From positions 186,001 through 250,000 of the forward strand of contig NZ_QBLM01000001.1 of assembly GCF_008828755.2 (NCBI RefSeq): a DNA stretch of 64,000 nt, written 5' to 3'. The DNA is from [Borrelia] turdi. Its GTDB lineage: Bacteria; Spirochaetota; Spirochaetia; Borreliales; Borreliaceae. The translations under genes were made by a program, and so were the position numbers. Below are positions 27,941-38,843 of the stretch, piece after piece. The notes beneath the pieces were generated by a model. That model worked only from the letters and a program-made list of their open reading frames with translations, did not search any database and had not been told where the DNA came from. Every line of letters begins with the position of its first letter. The first letter of the stretch is position 1.

Positions 27941-29008
27941 ATGAAAATAGCCGTACTTTTATCTGGAGGAGTTGATAGTTCTGTTGCCCTTTATAGAATT
28001 ATAAACAAAGGATATACAAATATAAAATGCTACTATTTAAAAATTTGGCTTGAAGATGAGCTGTCTTATATTGGAGACTGCCCATGGCAAGAAGATTTAA
28101 ATTACGTTGAAGCTGTATGCAACAAGTTTAATGTACCATACGAAATAATAAACTTTCAAAAAGAATATTATAACAAAGTAGTAAGCTATACTATTGAAGA
28201 ACTAAAAAACGGCAATACCCCAAGTCCAGATATTTTTTGTAATCAAAGAATAAAGTTTGGAGCATTTTTTGAGAAAATCAACGAACAATATGATTTAGTT
28301 GTCACAGGACATTACGCTAAAATACAAATAAAAGAAAAAAAATTCTTACTAAAACAAGCCAAAGACAAAATTAAAGACCAAAGCTATTTTTTATCTCATC
28401 TATCTCAAAAACAAATGTCAAAACTATACTTCCCCTTAGGAACATTGCTTAAAAGCGAAGTGAGGCAAATAGCTAAAAGTATAAATTTGCCCAACAAAGA
28501 TAGAAAAGATAGTCAAGGCATTTGCTTTTTAGGAAAAATCAAATATAACGAATTTGTAAAATATCATCTTGGCGAAAAAAAAGGCAGTATAATTGAAAAA
28601 GAAACGGGAAAAATAATAGGAATTCACAATGGATATTGGTTTTTTACAGTTGGACAAAGAAGAGGAATAAAACTTAGCAACGGACCTTGGTTTGTCATAG
28701 AAAAAGACCTAGAAAAAAATATTATATATATCTCCCATAACGAGAATTATTTAAAACAAGCAAAACGCAAATTTTTAGTCCATGAAATACATTGGATAAA
28801 TGGAACACCTTCAAATTTTGAAAATTTCAAAATTAAAATAAGACATGGTGAAAAGAAATACTCATGTAAATTAAAACTTATCACAAATAACTTAATTGAA
28901 ATTGCTTTAAATAAAAAAGATCATGGAATATCCCCAGGGCAATTCGCAATCTTTTACAAAAATACAGAATGCCTGGGGGGTGCTAAAATTTTTAAAATAA
29001 TAGAATAA
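27941..29008 (+). CDS. mnmA: tRNA-uridine 2-sulfurtransferase
   Basis: MnmA thiolates U34 in tRNAs for Lys, Glu and Gln. The PP-loop ATP motif SGGVDSSVA is at residues 8-16. The two catalytic cysteines lie in [13 protein letters not shown] and [15 protein letters not shown] and the C-terminal barrel are also typical. The GDCPWQEDL segment is a family variant. It is 355 residues. AAAAAGGG precedes the ATG. Confidence 0.94.
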   Translation: MKIAVLLSGGVDSSVALYRIINKGYTNIKCYYLKIWLEDELSYIGDCPWQEDLNYVEAVCNKFNVPYEIINFQKEYYNKVVSYTIEELKNGNTPSPDIFCNQRIKFGAFFEKINEQYDLVVTGHYAKIQIKEKKFLLKQAKDKIKDQSYFLSHLSQKQMSKLYFPLGTLLKSEVRQIAKSINLPNKDRKDSQGICFLGKIKYNEFVKYHLGEKKGSIIEKETGKIIGIHNGYWFFTVGQRRGIKLSNGPWFVIEKDLEKNIIYISHNENYLKQAKRKFLVHEIHWINGTPSNFENFKIKIRHGEKKYSCKLKLITNNLIEIALNKKDHGISPGQFAIFYKNTECLGGAKIFKIIE

Positions 29009-29017
29009 TAATCAGCC

Positions 29018-29059
29018 GAAAAGTTAGAGAAGATTTTTCAAGTCTTATCCTTACTTTTC
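29018..29059. terminator. Possible bidirectional terminator between mnmA and mcp
   Basis: GAAAAGT (29018-29024) pairs with ACTTTTC (29053-29059), with imperfect pairing inside and a 9-base loop. It lies at the tail-to-tail junction and includes the receptor stop codon. The stem is imperfect. Confidence 0.35.
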
Positions 29060-30952
29060 AATTTTAAAGTAATCAACAGATTCTTTTAAATCTTTTACGC
29101 TCTCTAACATCTTTTCAGACATTGCAGAAAGTTCTTCACTACTTGAAGCTGTAGTCTGCACTAGCTGACTAACCTGTTCTATTGCATTTTTAAATTGCTC
29201 TATCTGAACGCTTTGCTTAGAACTTTCATTAGAAATATTTTTTACAAGCCTGGCCGTTTGCTCCATACCAGGAACTATTTGTTCAAAATTTTCCCCAGCA
29301 CGACTTGCAACAGTTAAGCTTCTGTTTGCAATATCAATAATTTCTCTTGCTGATTCCTTACTTTGATCTGCAAGCTTTCTAACCTCAGCAGCTACTACTT
29401 CAAATCCCTTACCTTTTTCTCCTACTCGTGCAGCCTCAATTGAGGCATTTAAAGCAAGCAAATTAGTTTGTCTTGTTATCTCATCAATAATTCCAATTTT
29501 TTCAGTAATTACAGTCATTGCCTCAATAGCTTTAACAACAGATTTATGCCCTTCTTTAGTTCTCTCATTAGTATTAACAGCAATTTTTTCAGTAGTAGCT
29601 GCATTATCAGTATTCTCAGAAACACCTTGTGATATTTGCTCAATATTTGCCGTCATTTGCTCTAAAGTAGAAGCCTGTTCAACGGCACCAGAACTTAAAT
29701 TTTGGCTTGCATTTGCTATTTGAATTGCATTTTCATAAAGGTAATCTAGGTTTTCAATAACTCCCTTTGCAACTGAGGAAAAATTGGTTCTCAATTGCTC
29801 AAAACCTTTGTATAAGCTATACAGCTCTATAGTACCCCATCTACAAAAATTAATATCAGCGGTAAAATTACCAGAAGCAAGTCGCTCAGAATATTCTAAT
29901 ATCTTATTCAAAGAAGAGCTCAGCTTTTTCACGAGATAAAGAGTTACAATAGCAAGAATAAGCAATGTAAATACGAAACTAATGCCTAAGATTAAAGATG
30001 TAACTCTAGACATGTAATGAAAATCATCTTCTGAAGTCCTCATTAAAAGAATAAATTTATTATTAGACAAGTTTAATGACACCTTTTGACTAATTCCCAC
30101 ATATTTTTTACTGGTATTAGGATCATAATAATAAACAGTTGAAATTTCTTTATTTTTTTGCAACAAATCTTCAGAGGTTTTCTTAAGAATATTGGCATAA
30201 GAAGCACTAAGGTCAGTTAAAACATCGCCTGGAAATACTGTATGATGAACCAAAAATCTACCTGTAGCATCATAAGCTAACGCACGACCGCTAGAGAGTA
30301 TTCCAAAATTAATTCCTCTAAAAGACCTATATATATAATCCAATGAATAAAAAAACATAAAATAACCAAAAATATCGCCTGTACCAAAATCTCTTAATGG
30401 TATCCCTATTAATATGTAAGGAATCTGGCCTTTTTTATTTTTTATCTTGGAAATGTTTTTAAGTAAAGACTCCTCAATAGACCCAGAATCTGCCAACATA
30501 ACAAATGAATTATAAACAATGCTTTGAGACTCTTTAAGTTTTGTAAAATATTCTCTATCTCTAATAGACTTACCAAAATCACTATTATCTTTAACAGCTG
30601 TAGTAAAAACTATTTCACCTTCTTTGTTTGTAACCATCATATTGCTACCAGTTTGAACAATTATTTCAGATTGATCTGAAATAAAGCCCAACCTTTTAGA
30701 TCTAATCTTACTAGCCCTATTAAATTTTTCAGCAGAATTAAAATACATGGAACTAACCCTAACTTTCTCTTCCATTGAAGAAATATAAAGGTTAAAAGAA
30801 CTTTTAATGTTTCCAATAAGATTTATCATAAGATCAAACTGCTGATCTACCAATTTACTATTAATTAACATTCCAAACACAAAAAACAATATTGATATAA
30901 AGAATGCTATCAGAATAAGAACAAGTAGCAACATCCTAGCTTTCAGCTTCAT
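29051..30952 (-). CDS. mcp5: Methyl-accepting chemotaxis protein
   Basis: 633 residues. A first membrane helix (about 7-30) leads into a periplasmic dCache-like ligand domain (30-310; [17 protein letters not shown]), then a second helix (about 315-340), a HAMP linker and a cytoplasmic signalling domain. The hairpin tip [19 protein letters not shown] is the CheA/CheW contact. It feeds the chemotaxis kinase made in the flaA operon further along. It is 30 bases from the next receptor, so they are likely co-transcribed. The numbering as mcp5 follows B. burgdorferi from memory. Confidence 0.93.
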   Translation of the reverse strand: MKLKARMLLLVLILIAFFISILFFVFGMLINSKLVDQQFDLMINLIGNIKSSFNLYISSMEEKVRVSSMYFNSAEKFNRASKIRSKRLGFISDQSEIIVQTGSNMMVTNKEGEIVFTTAVKDNSDFGKSIRDREYFTKLKESQSIVYNSFVMLADSGSIEESLLKNISKIKNKKGQIPYILIGIPLRDFGTGDIFGYFMFFYSLDYIYRSFRGINFGILSSGRALAYDATGRFLVHHTVFPGDVLTDLSASYANILKKTSEDLLQKNKEISTVYYYDPNTSKKYVGISQKVSLNLSNNKFILLMRTSEDDFHYMSRVTSLILGISFVFTLLILAIVTLYLVKKLSSSLNKILEYSERLASGNFTADINFCRWGTIELYSLYKGFEQLRTNFSSVAKGVIENLDYLYENAIQIANASQNLSSGAVEQASTLEQMTANIEQISQGVSENTDNAATTEKIAVNTNERTKEGHKSVVKAIEAMTVITEKIGIIDEITRQTNLLALNASIEAARVGEKGKGFEVVAAEVRKLADQSKESAREIIDIANRSLTVASRAGENFEQIVPGMEQTARLVKNISNESSKQSVQIEQFKNAIEQVSQLVQTTASSSEELSAMSEKMLESVKDLKESVDYFKIEK

Positions 30953-30982
30953 ACTAACACCTCTTTTACCAAAAAATAAATT

Positions 30983-33253
30983 CTAAAATTCTGAAAAATC
31001 ATCATCAAAATTCAAATCCTTATCAGCAATATCTATAGCTTTTTTAGGATCAACTCGCTTATTAATAGTTCTTACAGGAGTCTCATCCTCAATACTTAAA
31101 TGGTTATTATGCCCACTATTATTTAAAGTTGAAATTCCATTACTTTTAAAATTTTGATTTTCATCTTTAAAAGAATTTTCAGAACAATCCATTAACCTGA
31201 AATCATAATTATCATCATCTTCTAGATTTTCAATCTTAGAATCTTTAATTTTGAAAAATAATACAGATTTTCTGAGTTCTTTAGACTTTTCTAGCATTTT
31301 ATCGGACATGCTAGAAAGTTGCTCACTACTTGAAGCTGAAGACTGAACAACTTCTCCAACCTGGTCTAAAGCCATTTTAAATTGAGCAATCTGATCACTC
31401 TGCTTAGAACTACCTTCTGAAATCTTTTTAACAAGATTAGCTGTTTCTTCTATTTCTGGCAACATTTCTTTAAAGATCACTCCAGCTTCAGTTGCTATCT
31501 TAGAGTTATCTTCGACCAACTCTCCAATCTCAAGAGCCGAAATTTTACTAAGATCCGCCAATTTTCTAATCTCACTAGCTACAACAGCAAACCCCTTTCC
31601 TTCATCACCTGCTCTTGCAGCTTCAATAGCCGCATTTAAAGCAAGCAAATTAGTCTTTCTAGCTATTTCTTCAATAACACTAACTTTCTCTACAATATCT
31701 TGCATAGCAATAACAGATTCTTCGACAGCCTTGCCACCTATCTGGGAACTTTCATTTGTCTTTAAAGCTATTTGCTCGGTTTCATAAGAATTATTTGCGC
31801 TCATATTGACACCTGACGCTATCTGCTCAACATTAGCTGCCATTTCTTCAAGAGCAGATGCCTGCTGTAACGCACTAGAACTTAAATTTTGACTTGAACT
31901 GGCAACTTCTAGGCTTGCCTTATTCACATAACTAATATTTCTCAAAACACTTGCAATTGCTACAGAAATAGCTTTTTTCATTTTTACAACCTGAAGACTT
32001 AACATACTAAGCTCATCAGAGAAATAATCACTATCATCAAGACCCTCAAGAGCATAATCTTTATCTAAATTCCCCTTAGCCATATCCTGAACTAAAACTC
32101 TAATTGCATTTAAACGAAAACTAATAACCCTATCTATTCTCGCCAAGAGAACCATGCTTAATGCAATAACACCTAAGATAGAATATAAGATATACTGGAA
32201 TCTTAAACTAGATATTACTCCGTAAATATCTTTATAAGGAAGCCTAGCTATAAGTATTCCACTTTTTTCTCCTAATTTACTAGTTATGGGCAACAGTGTA
32301 TAATAACACTCTTCCCCCATTTCGGTAAAAAATATTCTATCAATAGTATAAACTGCCACTTCAGTAGGCGTATTTGATAAAAGAGGTGGCTTAGAAAAAA
32401 CATCTTTAAGAACATTTAAAAATTTAGAACTAACCCTGCCAATTTCATTGTATTCTTCAAAAGGATTAACTGCTATATTATTAGGATCTATATAAATAAA
32501 ATTGCCTCTTTTATAAAAACCAAATCTAAATCTATCAAAACTATCTGCTAAAACATCATTAAGCAAATATCCAGCCAAATATCCACAAACAAGTTTATCT
32601 TCTGGAGAGTATACAGGCACAATTATTGCAAAAGCCTTTTTTTCGCTTTGTCTAGACCTAATAGCAACCTCTGCAGATATTCCTTCAGAAAGATTTGAAT
32701 ACCAGCCTATAAATTTTAATTGTTTTTGCTTATAATCCTCAATCGCTTTTTTAAAATAATTAGTATTAGCCTCAGAATGCCCAAAATCCATATTATTTTC
32801 ATGCCTTGTACTAACAATTATTCTCCCTTCAAAATCAAAAAATGCAAATTCTTCAAAAAGGGTATCATTTTTAAGATTAATCATAAAATTGTATAAATAT
32901 TGTCGATATTTTTTATTAACCTTTACAGAATCAATAACAAATTTTGAATTTTTTCTTAAATCTACCAATTCAGGCTCAGAGAAATCTTTTCCTTTATTCT
33001 CAGAAATTGCGAATTCTGATATGGTTTCAAGCGCCAAATTAGAAGCTGCGCCATTGATTATAACATACAGAGTGTCTAAAAAAGATTGAGTAGAAAAAGC
33101 GGCTCTTCTTAATTGTGCCCTTGTAAGTTGCTTATAATAATCTTCCAAATAGCCGCATAAAACAAAATTAAAAATCATAGAAAAAAGTAACAGTATGAAA
33201 ATTAAAGACAATAATAAAAATCCAACAAACCTGTACTTAAGCTTCAAAAGCAT
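30983..33253 (-). CDS. mcp4: Methyl-accepting chemotaxis protein
   Basis: 756 residues with the same plan as its neighbour: membrane helix (about 8-32), periplasmic Cache-like domain, second helix (about 350-372), HAMP and signalling domain with tip [19 protein letters not shown]. After the signalling domain there is an extra C-terminal tail of about 90 residues, Asp/Asn-rich and apparently disordered, not present in the neighbour. GAGG precedes the ATG. Ligand unknown. Confidence 0.93.
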   Translation of the reverse strand: MLLKLKYRFVGFLLLSLIFILLLFSMIFNFVLCGYLEDYYKQLTRAQLRRAAFSTQSFLDTLYVIINGAASNLALETISEFAISENKGKDFSEPELVDLRKNSKFVIDSVKVNKKYRQYLYNFMINLKNDTLFEEFAFFDFEGRIIVSTRHENNMDFGHSEANTNYFKKAIEDYKQKQLKFIGWYSNLSEGISAEVAIRSRQSEKKAFAIIVPVYSPEDKLVCGYLAGYLLNDVLADSFDRFRFGFYKRGNFIYIDPNNIAVNPFEEYNEIGRVSSKFLNVLKDVFSKPPLLSNTPTEVAVYTIDRIFFTEMGEECYYTLLPITSKLGEKSGILIARLPYKDIYGVISSLRFQYILYSILGVIALSMVLLARIDRVISFRLNAIRVLVQDMAKGNLDKDYALEGLDDSDYFSDELSMLSLQVVKMKKAISVAIASVLRNISYVNKASLEVASSSQNLSSSALQQASALEEMAANVEQIASGVNMSANNSYETEQIALKTNESSQIGGKAVEESVIAMQDIVEKVSVIEEIARKTNLLALNAAIEAARAGDEGKGFAVVASEIRKLADLSKISALEIGELVEDNSKIATEAGVIFKEMLPEIEETANLVKKISEGSSKQSDQIAQFKMALDQVGEVVQSSASSSEQLSSMSDKMLEKSKELRKSVLFFKIKDSKIENLEDDDNYDFRLMDCSENSFKDENQNFKSNGISTLNNSGHNNHLSIEDETPVRTINKRVDPKKAIDIADKDLNFDDDFSEF

Positions 33254-33403
33254 AATAAACTACCTCACAAATCATCTACTTATTTAATTAAACTCAAGAC
33301 CAAAAGGGTATTAAAAAAATAATACAGCAAAAAATTAAAAACTCTTGAAAAATTAAAAGAATTTTCACAATATGCAAAACAAATTATAAGCTATTATTGA
33401 ATT

Positions 33404-34339
33404 TTAATGCTTCTTATAAGGTATTCCTAAGAACTTAGGAGCATAATTCTTTTTTGAAAAAAAGATAAGACTTAAAATAACAATTAAATATGGAGTAATA
33501 ACTAGTATTTTAGGAGACATTATTAAAGATAAAAAAGGCGATTGGGCCAAAACAATTGTCAAGGTTTTCACAAATGAAAACAAAAAACTGCCCATTAAAA
33601 TTCCCAAAGGAGTCCATTTCCCAAAAATTAACATTACAATGGCAATAAAACCTTGCCCACCTGTAACCCCTTGCACATAACTTGATGCAATCACAGTTGT
33701 AAGAATAGCACCTGAAATCCCAGCTAAAAAACCACTCAAAAGAACACAAAAAAATCTAATTTTATTTACACTAACTCCAACAGACTCTAATACCTCTGGA
33801 TTTTCACCACTAGCATCAATTCTAAGCCCAATCTTAGTATATCTGAAAATAATATGAAACAAAACCACACCTAGCATTGCAATGTATACAGAATATCTTT
33901 TGCCAAAAATTTGGAATATAAAAGACGTTTTACTTAAAATTCCATCAAAAAGTATCGGCAACTTTGTTTCTATAAGCGGAGTTGAAATAGAAGAAAAAAT
34001 CAAAGTACCTATAAAAACAGCAATAGCGGGTCCTAAAAAATTAAGCGCCATTCCGGTTATAATTTGATCTGATTTTAAAAAAATTGTAAAAACAGCGTGC
34101 AAAATAGCAAGCGCAAGCCCCGATAATCCACCAACAAAAATTGAAAATAATGGGGCATTTGTAAAATATGCAACTGCGGCTCCTGAAAATGCTCCTACTG
34201 TCATCATTCCTTCAAGTCCAATATTAATAATTCCACTTTTCTCACTTATAAGCCCTCCCAAGCCAGCTAAAATTAAGGTTTGAGAATTTATTAAAGTTTC
34301 ACTAATTAAGAATATTATTATACTTGACACCCTTAACAC
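33404..34339 (-). CDS. ABC transporter permease (nucleoside/BMP family), subunit 2
   Basis: 311 residues, about eight membrane helices, of the BPD_transp_2 (branched-chain/ribose-type) permease family. GLGGLISEKSGIINIGLEGM near the N-terminus is the signature of the nucleoside permeases YufQ/NupQ. The listed start is GTG overlapping the upstream permease; a second GTG three codons on (34330) has better spacing from AAAAGG. It is the third gene of the set. In B. burgdorferi this transporter has been linked to the Bmp nucleoside-binding lipoproteins, which are not in this window. Confidence 0.88.
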   Translation of the reverse strand: MLRVSSIIIFLISETLINSQTLILAGLGGLISEKSGIINIGLEGMMTVGAFSGAAVAYFTNAPLFSIFVGGLSGLALAILHAVFTIFLKSDQIITGMALNFLGPAIAVFIGTLIFSSISTPLIETKLPILFDGILSKTSFIFQIFGKRYSVYIAMLGVVLFHIIFRYTKIGLRIDASGENPEVLESVGVSVNKIRFFCVLLSGFLAGISGAILTTVIASSYVQGVTGGQGFIAIVMLIFGKWTPLGILMGSFLFSFVKTLTIVLAQSPFLSLIMSPKILVITPYLIVILSLIFFSKKNYAPKFLGIPYKKH

Positions 34340-35453
34340 CTTTTAAAAAGATTTTATTTAAAAAATAACTAGCAGAAATTACAAGAACAATTATTCCCAT
34401 CATTAAAGATACAATTGAAGATGGAAGGCCCATTAAACTTTGAACCCTACTGCTTCCATAAAGCAACATAGAAAAAAGAATACTAGAAAATATTATGCCA
34501 ATAGGGGAATTGTTTCCTATCAAAGAAGTAGCTATCCCATTAAAACCAATTCCTTCCATATAAGAAAGCTTAAATATAGCTTTATTAACACCCATAATTT
34601 GAACAGCTCCAGCAAGACCCGCAACAGCTGCTGAGAGAAACATTGAAAAAATTAAAACAGCTTTTACATTAATACCCATACGTCTTGAAGCCTCAATATT
34701 GTTTCCTATGGCATTTATTTTAAATCCAATAATAGTTTTATTAAGCAAAAACCATATTAAAATAGCAAAAATTATACCCAAAATTATTCCAAAATGAAGG
34801 GGCGCTTTTAAAAGCTCATTAACAAAAGGATGAGAAGATCTATAAGCAAGACCTTCTGGTGAGAGCTTCCAAGAACCTAAAAAATCAATAAATGCACTTT
34901 CTTTAATGGACTTTGAAAAGTCGCTATTATCTCTTTTAATAAAACTAAAATCTAAAATTATATTATTTAAATGAAATAATATCCAATTAAACATTATTCC
35001 TGAAATCACTTCGCTAATATTGAATTTAGCTTTTAAATATCCAATTAAAATTCCCAAACTACCTGACGCTAAAAAAGTAATAACAAAAATAGAAATTACA
35101 TGTAAAATTGGTGGCAAATCAAGCAAAATCGATGCTATTAAAGCAACAATAGACCCTAGTATAAACTGACCTTCAACTCCAATATTAAAAAGACCTGTTT
35201 TTAAAGAAATAGCAAAAGAAAGGCCTGTAAAAATCAAAGGAGCTGCATAACTTAAAACATAGCCTAAATGCTTGGGAGATGAAAACATAATCTCTAGTAT
35301 TATAAAATACATTCTAAAAGGAGAATAACCAAATACCATCACCACTAATCCAACAATTAAAAATCCAACAACCAGAGCAAAAACACTAACAAATGCTGAA
35401 GAATTTAAAAATTTTAATATAAATTTACTGCATACGTTTTTACTAATACTCAT
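34302..35453 (-). CDS. ABC transporter permease (nucleoside/BMP family), subunit 1
   Basis: 383 residues with about nine membrane helices. Family features include AISLKTGLFNIGVEGQFILGS and GFNGIATSLIGNNSPIGI, typical of YufP/NupP-type nucleoside permeases. It starts one base after the ATPase stop and overlaps the next permease by 38 bases. The pair should form the membrane channel of one importer. Confidence 0.88.
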   Translation of the reverse strand: MSISKNVCSKFILKFLNSSAFVSVFALVVGFLIVGLVVMVFGYSPFRMYFIILEIMFSSPKHLGYVLSYAAPLIFTGLSFAISLKTGLFNIGVEGQFILGSIVALIASILLDLPPILHVISIFVITFLASGSLGILIGYLKAKFNISEVISGIMFNWILFHLNNIILDFSFIKRDNSDFSKSIKESAFIDFLGSWKLSPEGLAYRSSHPFVNELLKAPLHFGIILGIIFAILIWFLLNKTIIGFKINAIGNNIEASRRMGINVKAVLIFSMFLSAAVAGLAGAVQIMGVNKAIFKLSYMEGIGFNGIATSLIGNNSPIGIIFSSILFSMLLYGSSRVQSLMGLPSSIVSLMMGIIVLVISASYFLNKIFLKGVKGVKYNNILN

Positions 35454-37064
35454 TTAACTTAAACCTATCATCATTTTGCCAATAACATCAATATCAAAAT
35501 TGTCCTCTAGAATACCCACTATCCTTCCATCGTGCATTACAGCTATTCTGTCGCAAACATTAACAAGTTCATCAAGTTCAAAAGAAACTAACAAAACAGA
35601 CCTCCCGGCATCTCTTTGCTCTATTATTCTTTTATAAATATTCTCAACAGCTCCAACATCAAGCCCTCTTGTAGGCTGAATAGCTAAAAGGATATCTGGC
35701 TCTAAACTAACCTCACGAGCAATAATAACTTTTTGCTGATTACCTCCAGATAAATACTTTACCTTATTTAAAGTATCTCTTGGCCTAATATCAAAATAAT
35801 TTATAAGTTGATTGCTTATTTTTTTTAAGATATTAAGATCAAACCCTACAAATTGTCTTTTAACCCTGTCAAATTGTCTTTTAATAAAATTGAAAAAATT
35901 AAATTTTAAATCACAATTGCTCTTTGAATGATTTTTTTTAAATCCTAAATAATAAGGATTATCAAAGCTCTTAAGCCCAATATTTTGCATAACACTGAAT
36001 TCTAAAATAAGACCATGCCTTTGCCTGTCCGAAGGAATATTGCCAATTTTTTTATCTATTATTTGCTTAATAGTTAAACCTTTTAAAGATTCCAAACTCC
36101 CTGAAGAATTTTTTTTAAAAATATCGCCTTTAAATATGCTTTTCAAACCTAAAATTGCATCAACTAAATCTTCTTGGCCACTTCCCTCAATGCCTGATAT
36201 CCCAAGAATTTCACCATTTCTCAGATTAAGATTAACATCTTTAACTTTTAAAACACCCCTTTCATCTTTAACGCTTAAATTTTTTATTTCAAGAACATTA
36301 AAATGATTTTTAAATTGAATTTTAGATGAACGAAGCGCAATCTCTTTGCCTATCATTAATTTTGTAAGATCCTTGTCATCAATCTCAGAAATATTAACAG
36401 TTTTAACAATCTTCCCAAGGCGCATAATTGTACAGCGCTTTGCAATAGACCTAATTTCTTTTATTTTATGAGTAATAAGTATTACAGTATGACCCTCTTG
36501 AGTGAGAACCTTTAAAATATTTATAAAATCATCAACTTCGCTTGGAGCAAGCACTGCAGTAGGTTCATCAAAAATAATAATATCTGCATTTCGATAAAGA
36601 ACTTTCAATATTTCTATTTTTTGCTCCATGCCAACACTCAAATCTTCAACCTTTTTCTCTAAATCTATCTTTAAACTATACTTTTCTGAAAGATAATTTA
36701 TTTTTTTTCTAGCCTGTTTGTAATCAAGAAAACCAAATTTTGAAGTTTCATACCCTAAAATAATATTCTGAACAGCAGTAAATTGTGGAATTAACATAAA
36801 ATGTTGAAAAACCATTCCAATCCCATTTCTAATAGCCTCACTTGAATCCTTAAAGCTTACTTCTTGACCTTTTAAAATAATTCGACCGCTATCTACTTGA
36901 TGAATACCATAAATAGTCTTCATTAAGGTGGTCTTTCCAGCGCCATTTTCCCCAAGAATAGCATGAACTTCACCCGCTTTAAATTTAATAGAAACATCGT
37001 CATTGGCAATAAAATTGCCATACTTTTTTGTAATATTTTCTAATATTAGTATATCTTTTTCCAT
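35454..37064 (-). CDS. ABC transporter ATP-binding protein (two ABC domains, nucleoside/sugar type)
   Basis: 536 residues with two nucleotide-binding domains. The first has GENGAGKTTLMKTI (Walker A), LSVGMEQKIEILK (signature) and DIIIFDEPTAVL (Walker B). The second has a degenerate GIEGSGQEDLV Walker A and SGGNQQKVIIARE plus QPTRGLDVGA. This is the RbsA/MglA/YufO layout. A linker of about 40 residues in the second domain contains a small 21-base tandem duplication. With the two downstream permeases it makes a complete importer lacking only a binding protein. Older annotation as galactoside MglA is less likely than nucleosides. Confidence 0.9.
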   Translation of the reverse strand: MEKDILILENITKKYGNFIANDDVSIKFKAGEVHAILGENGAGKTTLMKTIYGIHQVDSGRIILKGQEVSFKDSSEAIRNGIGMVFQHFMLIPQFTAVQNIILGYETSKFGFLDYKQARKKINYLSEKYSLKIDLEKKVEDLSVGMEQKIEILKVLYRNADIIIFDEPTAVLAPSEVDDFINILKVLTQEGHTVILITHKIKEIRSIAKRCTIMRLGKIVKTVNISEIDDKDLTKLMIGKEIALRSSKIQFKNHFNVLEIKNLSVKDERGVLKVKDVNLNLRNGEILGISGIEGSGQEDLVDAILGLKSIFKGDIFKKNSSGSLESLKGLTIKQIIDKKIGNIPSDRQRHGLILEFSVMQNIGLKSFDNPYYLGFKKNHSKSNCDLKFNFFNFIKRQFDRVKRQFVGFDLNILKKISNQLINYFDIRPRDTLNKVKYLSGGNQQKVIIAREVSLEPDILLAIQPTRGLDVGAVENIYKRIIEQRDAGRSVLLVSFELDELVNVCDRIAVMHDGRIVGILEDNFDIDVIGKMMIGLS

Positions 37065-37320
37065 TAAACTTTAAATCCTAATAAGTATTAAACATGAATG
37101 GCTTACAATATTTTATTCTAATGAAATATAATAAAACTTAAAGTTTATATTTTCAATAGTATTTTTGAATTTTAATAAACAAAATAAATTATTCATAAAG
37201 ATTGATTTATATAGGATTGATTTATAGAAAATAAAAAATGCTTAAAACATAAAACTTAATCAAGAGCGCAAATAAATGCTAAAATAAAAGAATGATTAAA
37301 TTATTATAAAAGGGAGTACT
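37065..37320. other. Divergent control region between the ABC transporter and gph
   Basis: 256 bases without a gene. It holds a 12-bp direct repeat GATTGATTTATA at 37201-37212 and 37216-37227, and a short inverted repeat AAACTT-A-AAGTTT near 37134-37146. Both operons should have promoters here, but no single consensus pair stands out. Confidence 0.45.
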
Positions 37321-37983
37321 ATGAAAATCAAAGCCTGCATTTTTGATATGGATGGAACCCTGGTAAATAGCATTATGGATATTGCATTCTCAATGAATTC
37401 TGCTCTTTCAAACTTGGGATACAATCAAATAGAACTAAACAAATTCAATGCTCTTGTTGGTAGAGGATTTGACAAGTTTGTAATAGACACTCTAAAGCTA
37501 TTATCTCTTGAATATAATAATCTCAATTTAAAAGACAAACTTTACAAAGAATTTGTAAAAGAATACAATAAAAACCTTTCATCTCAAACACAACCATACA
37601 AAAACATAAAAACACTTCTAGAAAATATGAATAAACTTAAAATTCCAATTGGAATTTTAAGCAATAAAAACCACGAAGAATTAATAAATTTAGTAAAAAA
37701 TATTTTTGAAAATATATTTTTTTTTGAAATCAGAGGTTATTCTAAAAAATTTTTACCAAAGCCAGACCCTAAAAATGCTCTTGACATGATATTAGGGTTA
37801 AATGTTTGCAAAGAAGAAATTGCATATATTGGAGACAGCGATGTAGACATGCTAACTGCAATAAACGCTGGATTTATACCAATAGGGGTTTCCTGGGGAT
37901 TTAGAAGTGTCCAAGAATTAAAAGAAAATGGGGCAAGGCACATACTCTATAAACCACTTGAACTATTGGAACTAATCAAATGA
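37321..37983 (+). CDS. gph: HAD-superfamily phosphatase (phosphoglycolate phosphatase-like)
   Basis: 220 residues. Motif I is FDMDGTLVNS (nucleophile Asp9), motif II ILSNK, and motif III/IV is KPDPKNAL followed by IAYIGDSDVDMLTA. The helical cap between motifs I and II is of the beta-phosphoglucomutase/Gph type. The true substrate cannot be read from sequence. GGGAG lies four bases before the ATG. Its stop overlaps the next ATG (ATGA), so it leads a four-gene cluster. Confidence 0.88.
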   Translation: MKIKACIFDMDGTLVNSIMDIAFSMNSALSNLGYNQIELNKFNALVGRGFDKFVIDTLKLLSLEYNNLNLKDKLYKEFVKEYNKNLSSQTQPYKNIKTLLENMNKLKIPIGILSNKNHEELINLVKNIFENIFFFEIRGYSKKFLPKPDPKNALDMILGLNVCKEEIAYIGDSDVDMLTAINAGFIPIGVSWGFRSVQELKENGARHILYKPLELLELIK

Positions 37984-38843
37984 ATGCAAAACCATATTTC
38001 CCTTACCTATATCATTACCTATTCAATCATAAAAGCATAAAAAGTTTATCTGCTATAGAAAAAGAAATTGAAATGCTCAACTATTTAAAAGAAAACAAAA
38101 AAACTATTGCTACATTCATTAAGAATGATTTTGAATCAGAAGTAAAAGATCTAATTCAGTACATCAAAGATAAGACAGATATAATGATTACGCCATTTGT
38201 TTTGTCTGGTATTGAAGCTATTGATTTTAACATTGTAAAGCCTCTTTTTAGCAAAGAATTAACAAAAAACGACTTAAATTTGATATTTAACTTCGTTAAA
38301 GTCAACTCGTCTTTAAGAAAAGAATTCTTTTATAATTTTAATACTATAAGCAATGGATATATTACATTTTACATAAACAAACTATTTGAAGGAAAAAATT
38401 CTTATACAATATATTTAATACAAAAGGAAAATAAAGCCCTTTATTCATCAGACATTATAAAAAATTATATAAAGATATTACTTCTCTTAAAAGTATTAGT
38501 AATTAAATACTGTTTTGAAAAAGGAATAGAATTAACTACCAAAAATATTGAATCGACTTCAAAAGCAATAAGCAATGATACCGATTTTCTAGATGAAAAA
38601 ACAGCCAAACTCATAATTGAAAGCTTTTTTAAATATGAGATTTTACAAACAATGTCTCCAATTTCAACATTAATTGCCATTTTTTCAGCCAGAGCAAGAA
38701 TTCCAAAATATAAAAACAATCCGATCAAAGGTTTTATTGGGTATGATGAAAGTTGGTTTTCAATAAAACAATCGGGCTCTAAAGAGTATGATTCAAGAAT
38801 AATCAAAGAATTATTAGAAATAGCCAAGGGAAATAAATGGTAA
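37980..38843 (+). CDS. Conserved hypothetical protein
   Basis: 287 residues, soluble-looking and probably helical, with no signal peptide or clear motif. Its start overlaps gph by four bases, and its end overlaps the following membrane protein by seven bases, so the cluster is translationally coupled. I do not recognise the family. Confidence 0.7.
   Translation: MNAKPYFPYLYHYLFNHKSIKSLSAIEKEIEMLNYLKENKKTIATFIKNDFESEVKDLIQYIKDKTDIMITPFVLSGIEAIDFNIVKPLFSKELTKNDLNLIFNFVKVNSSLRKEFFYNFNTISNGYITFYINKLFEGKNSYTIYLIQKENKALYSSDIIKNYIKILLLLKVLVIKYCFEKGIELTTKNIESTSKAISNDTDFLDEKTAKLIIESFFKYEILQTMSPISTLIAIFSARARIPKYKNNPIKGFIGYDESWFSIKQSGSKEYDSRIIKELLEIAKGNKW

Noticed and set aside
35454-37064. Galactose/methyl-galactoside transporter (MglA) assignment
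   Set aside because: The two permeases next to it carry nucleoside-type YufP/YufQ signatures, so a sugar role is less likely, though the ATPase alone would allow it.
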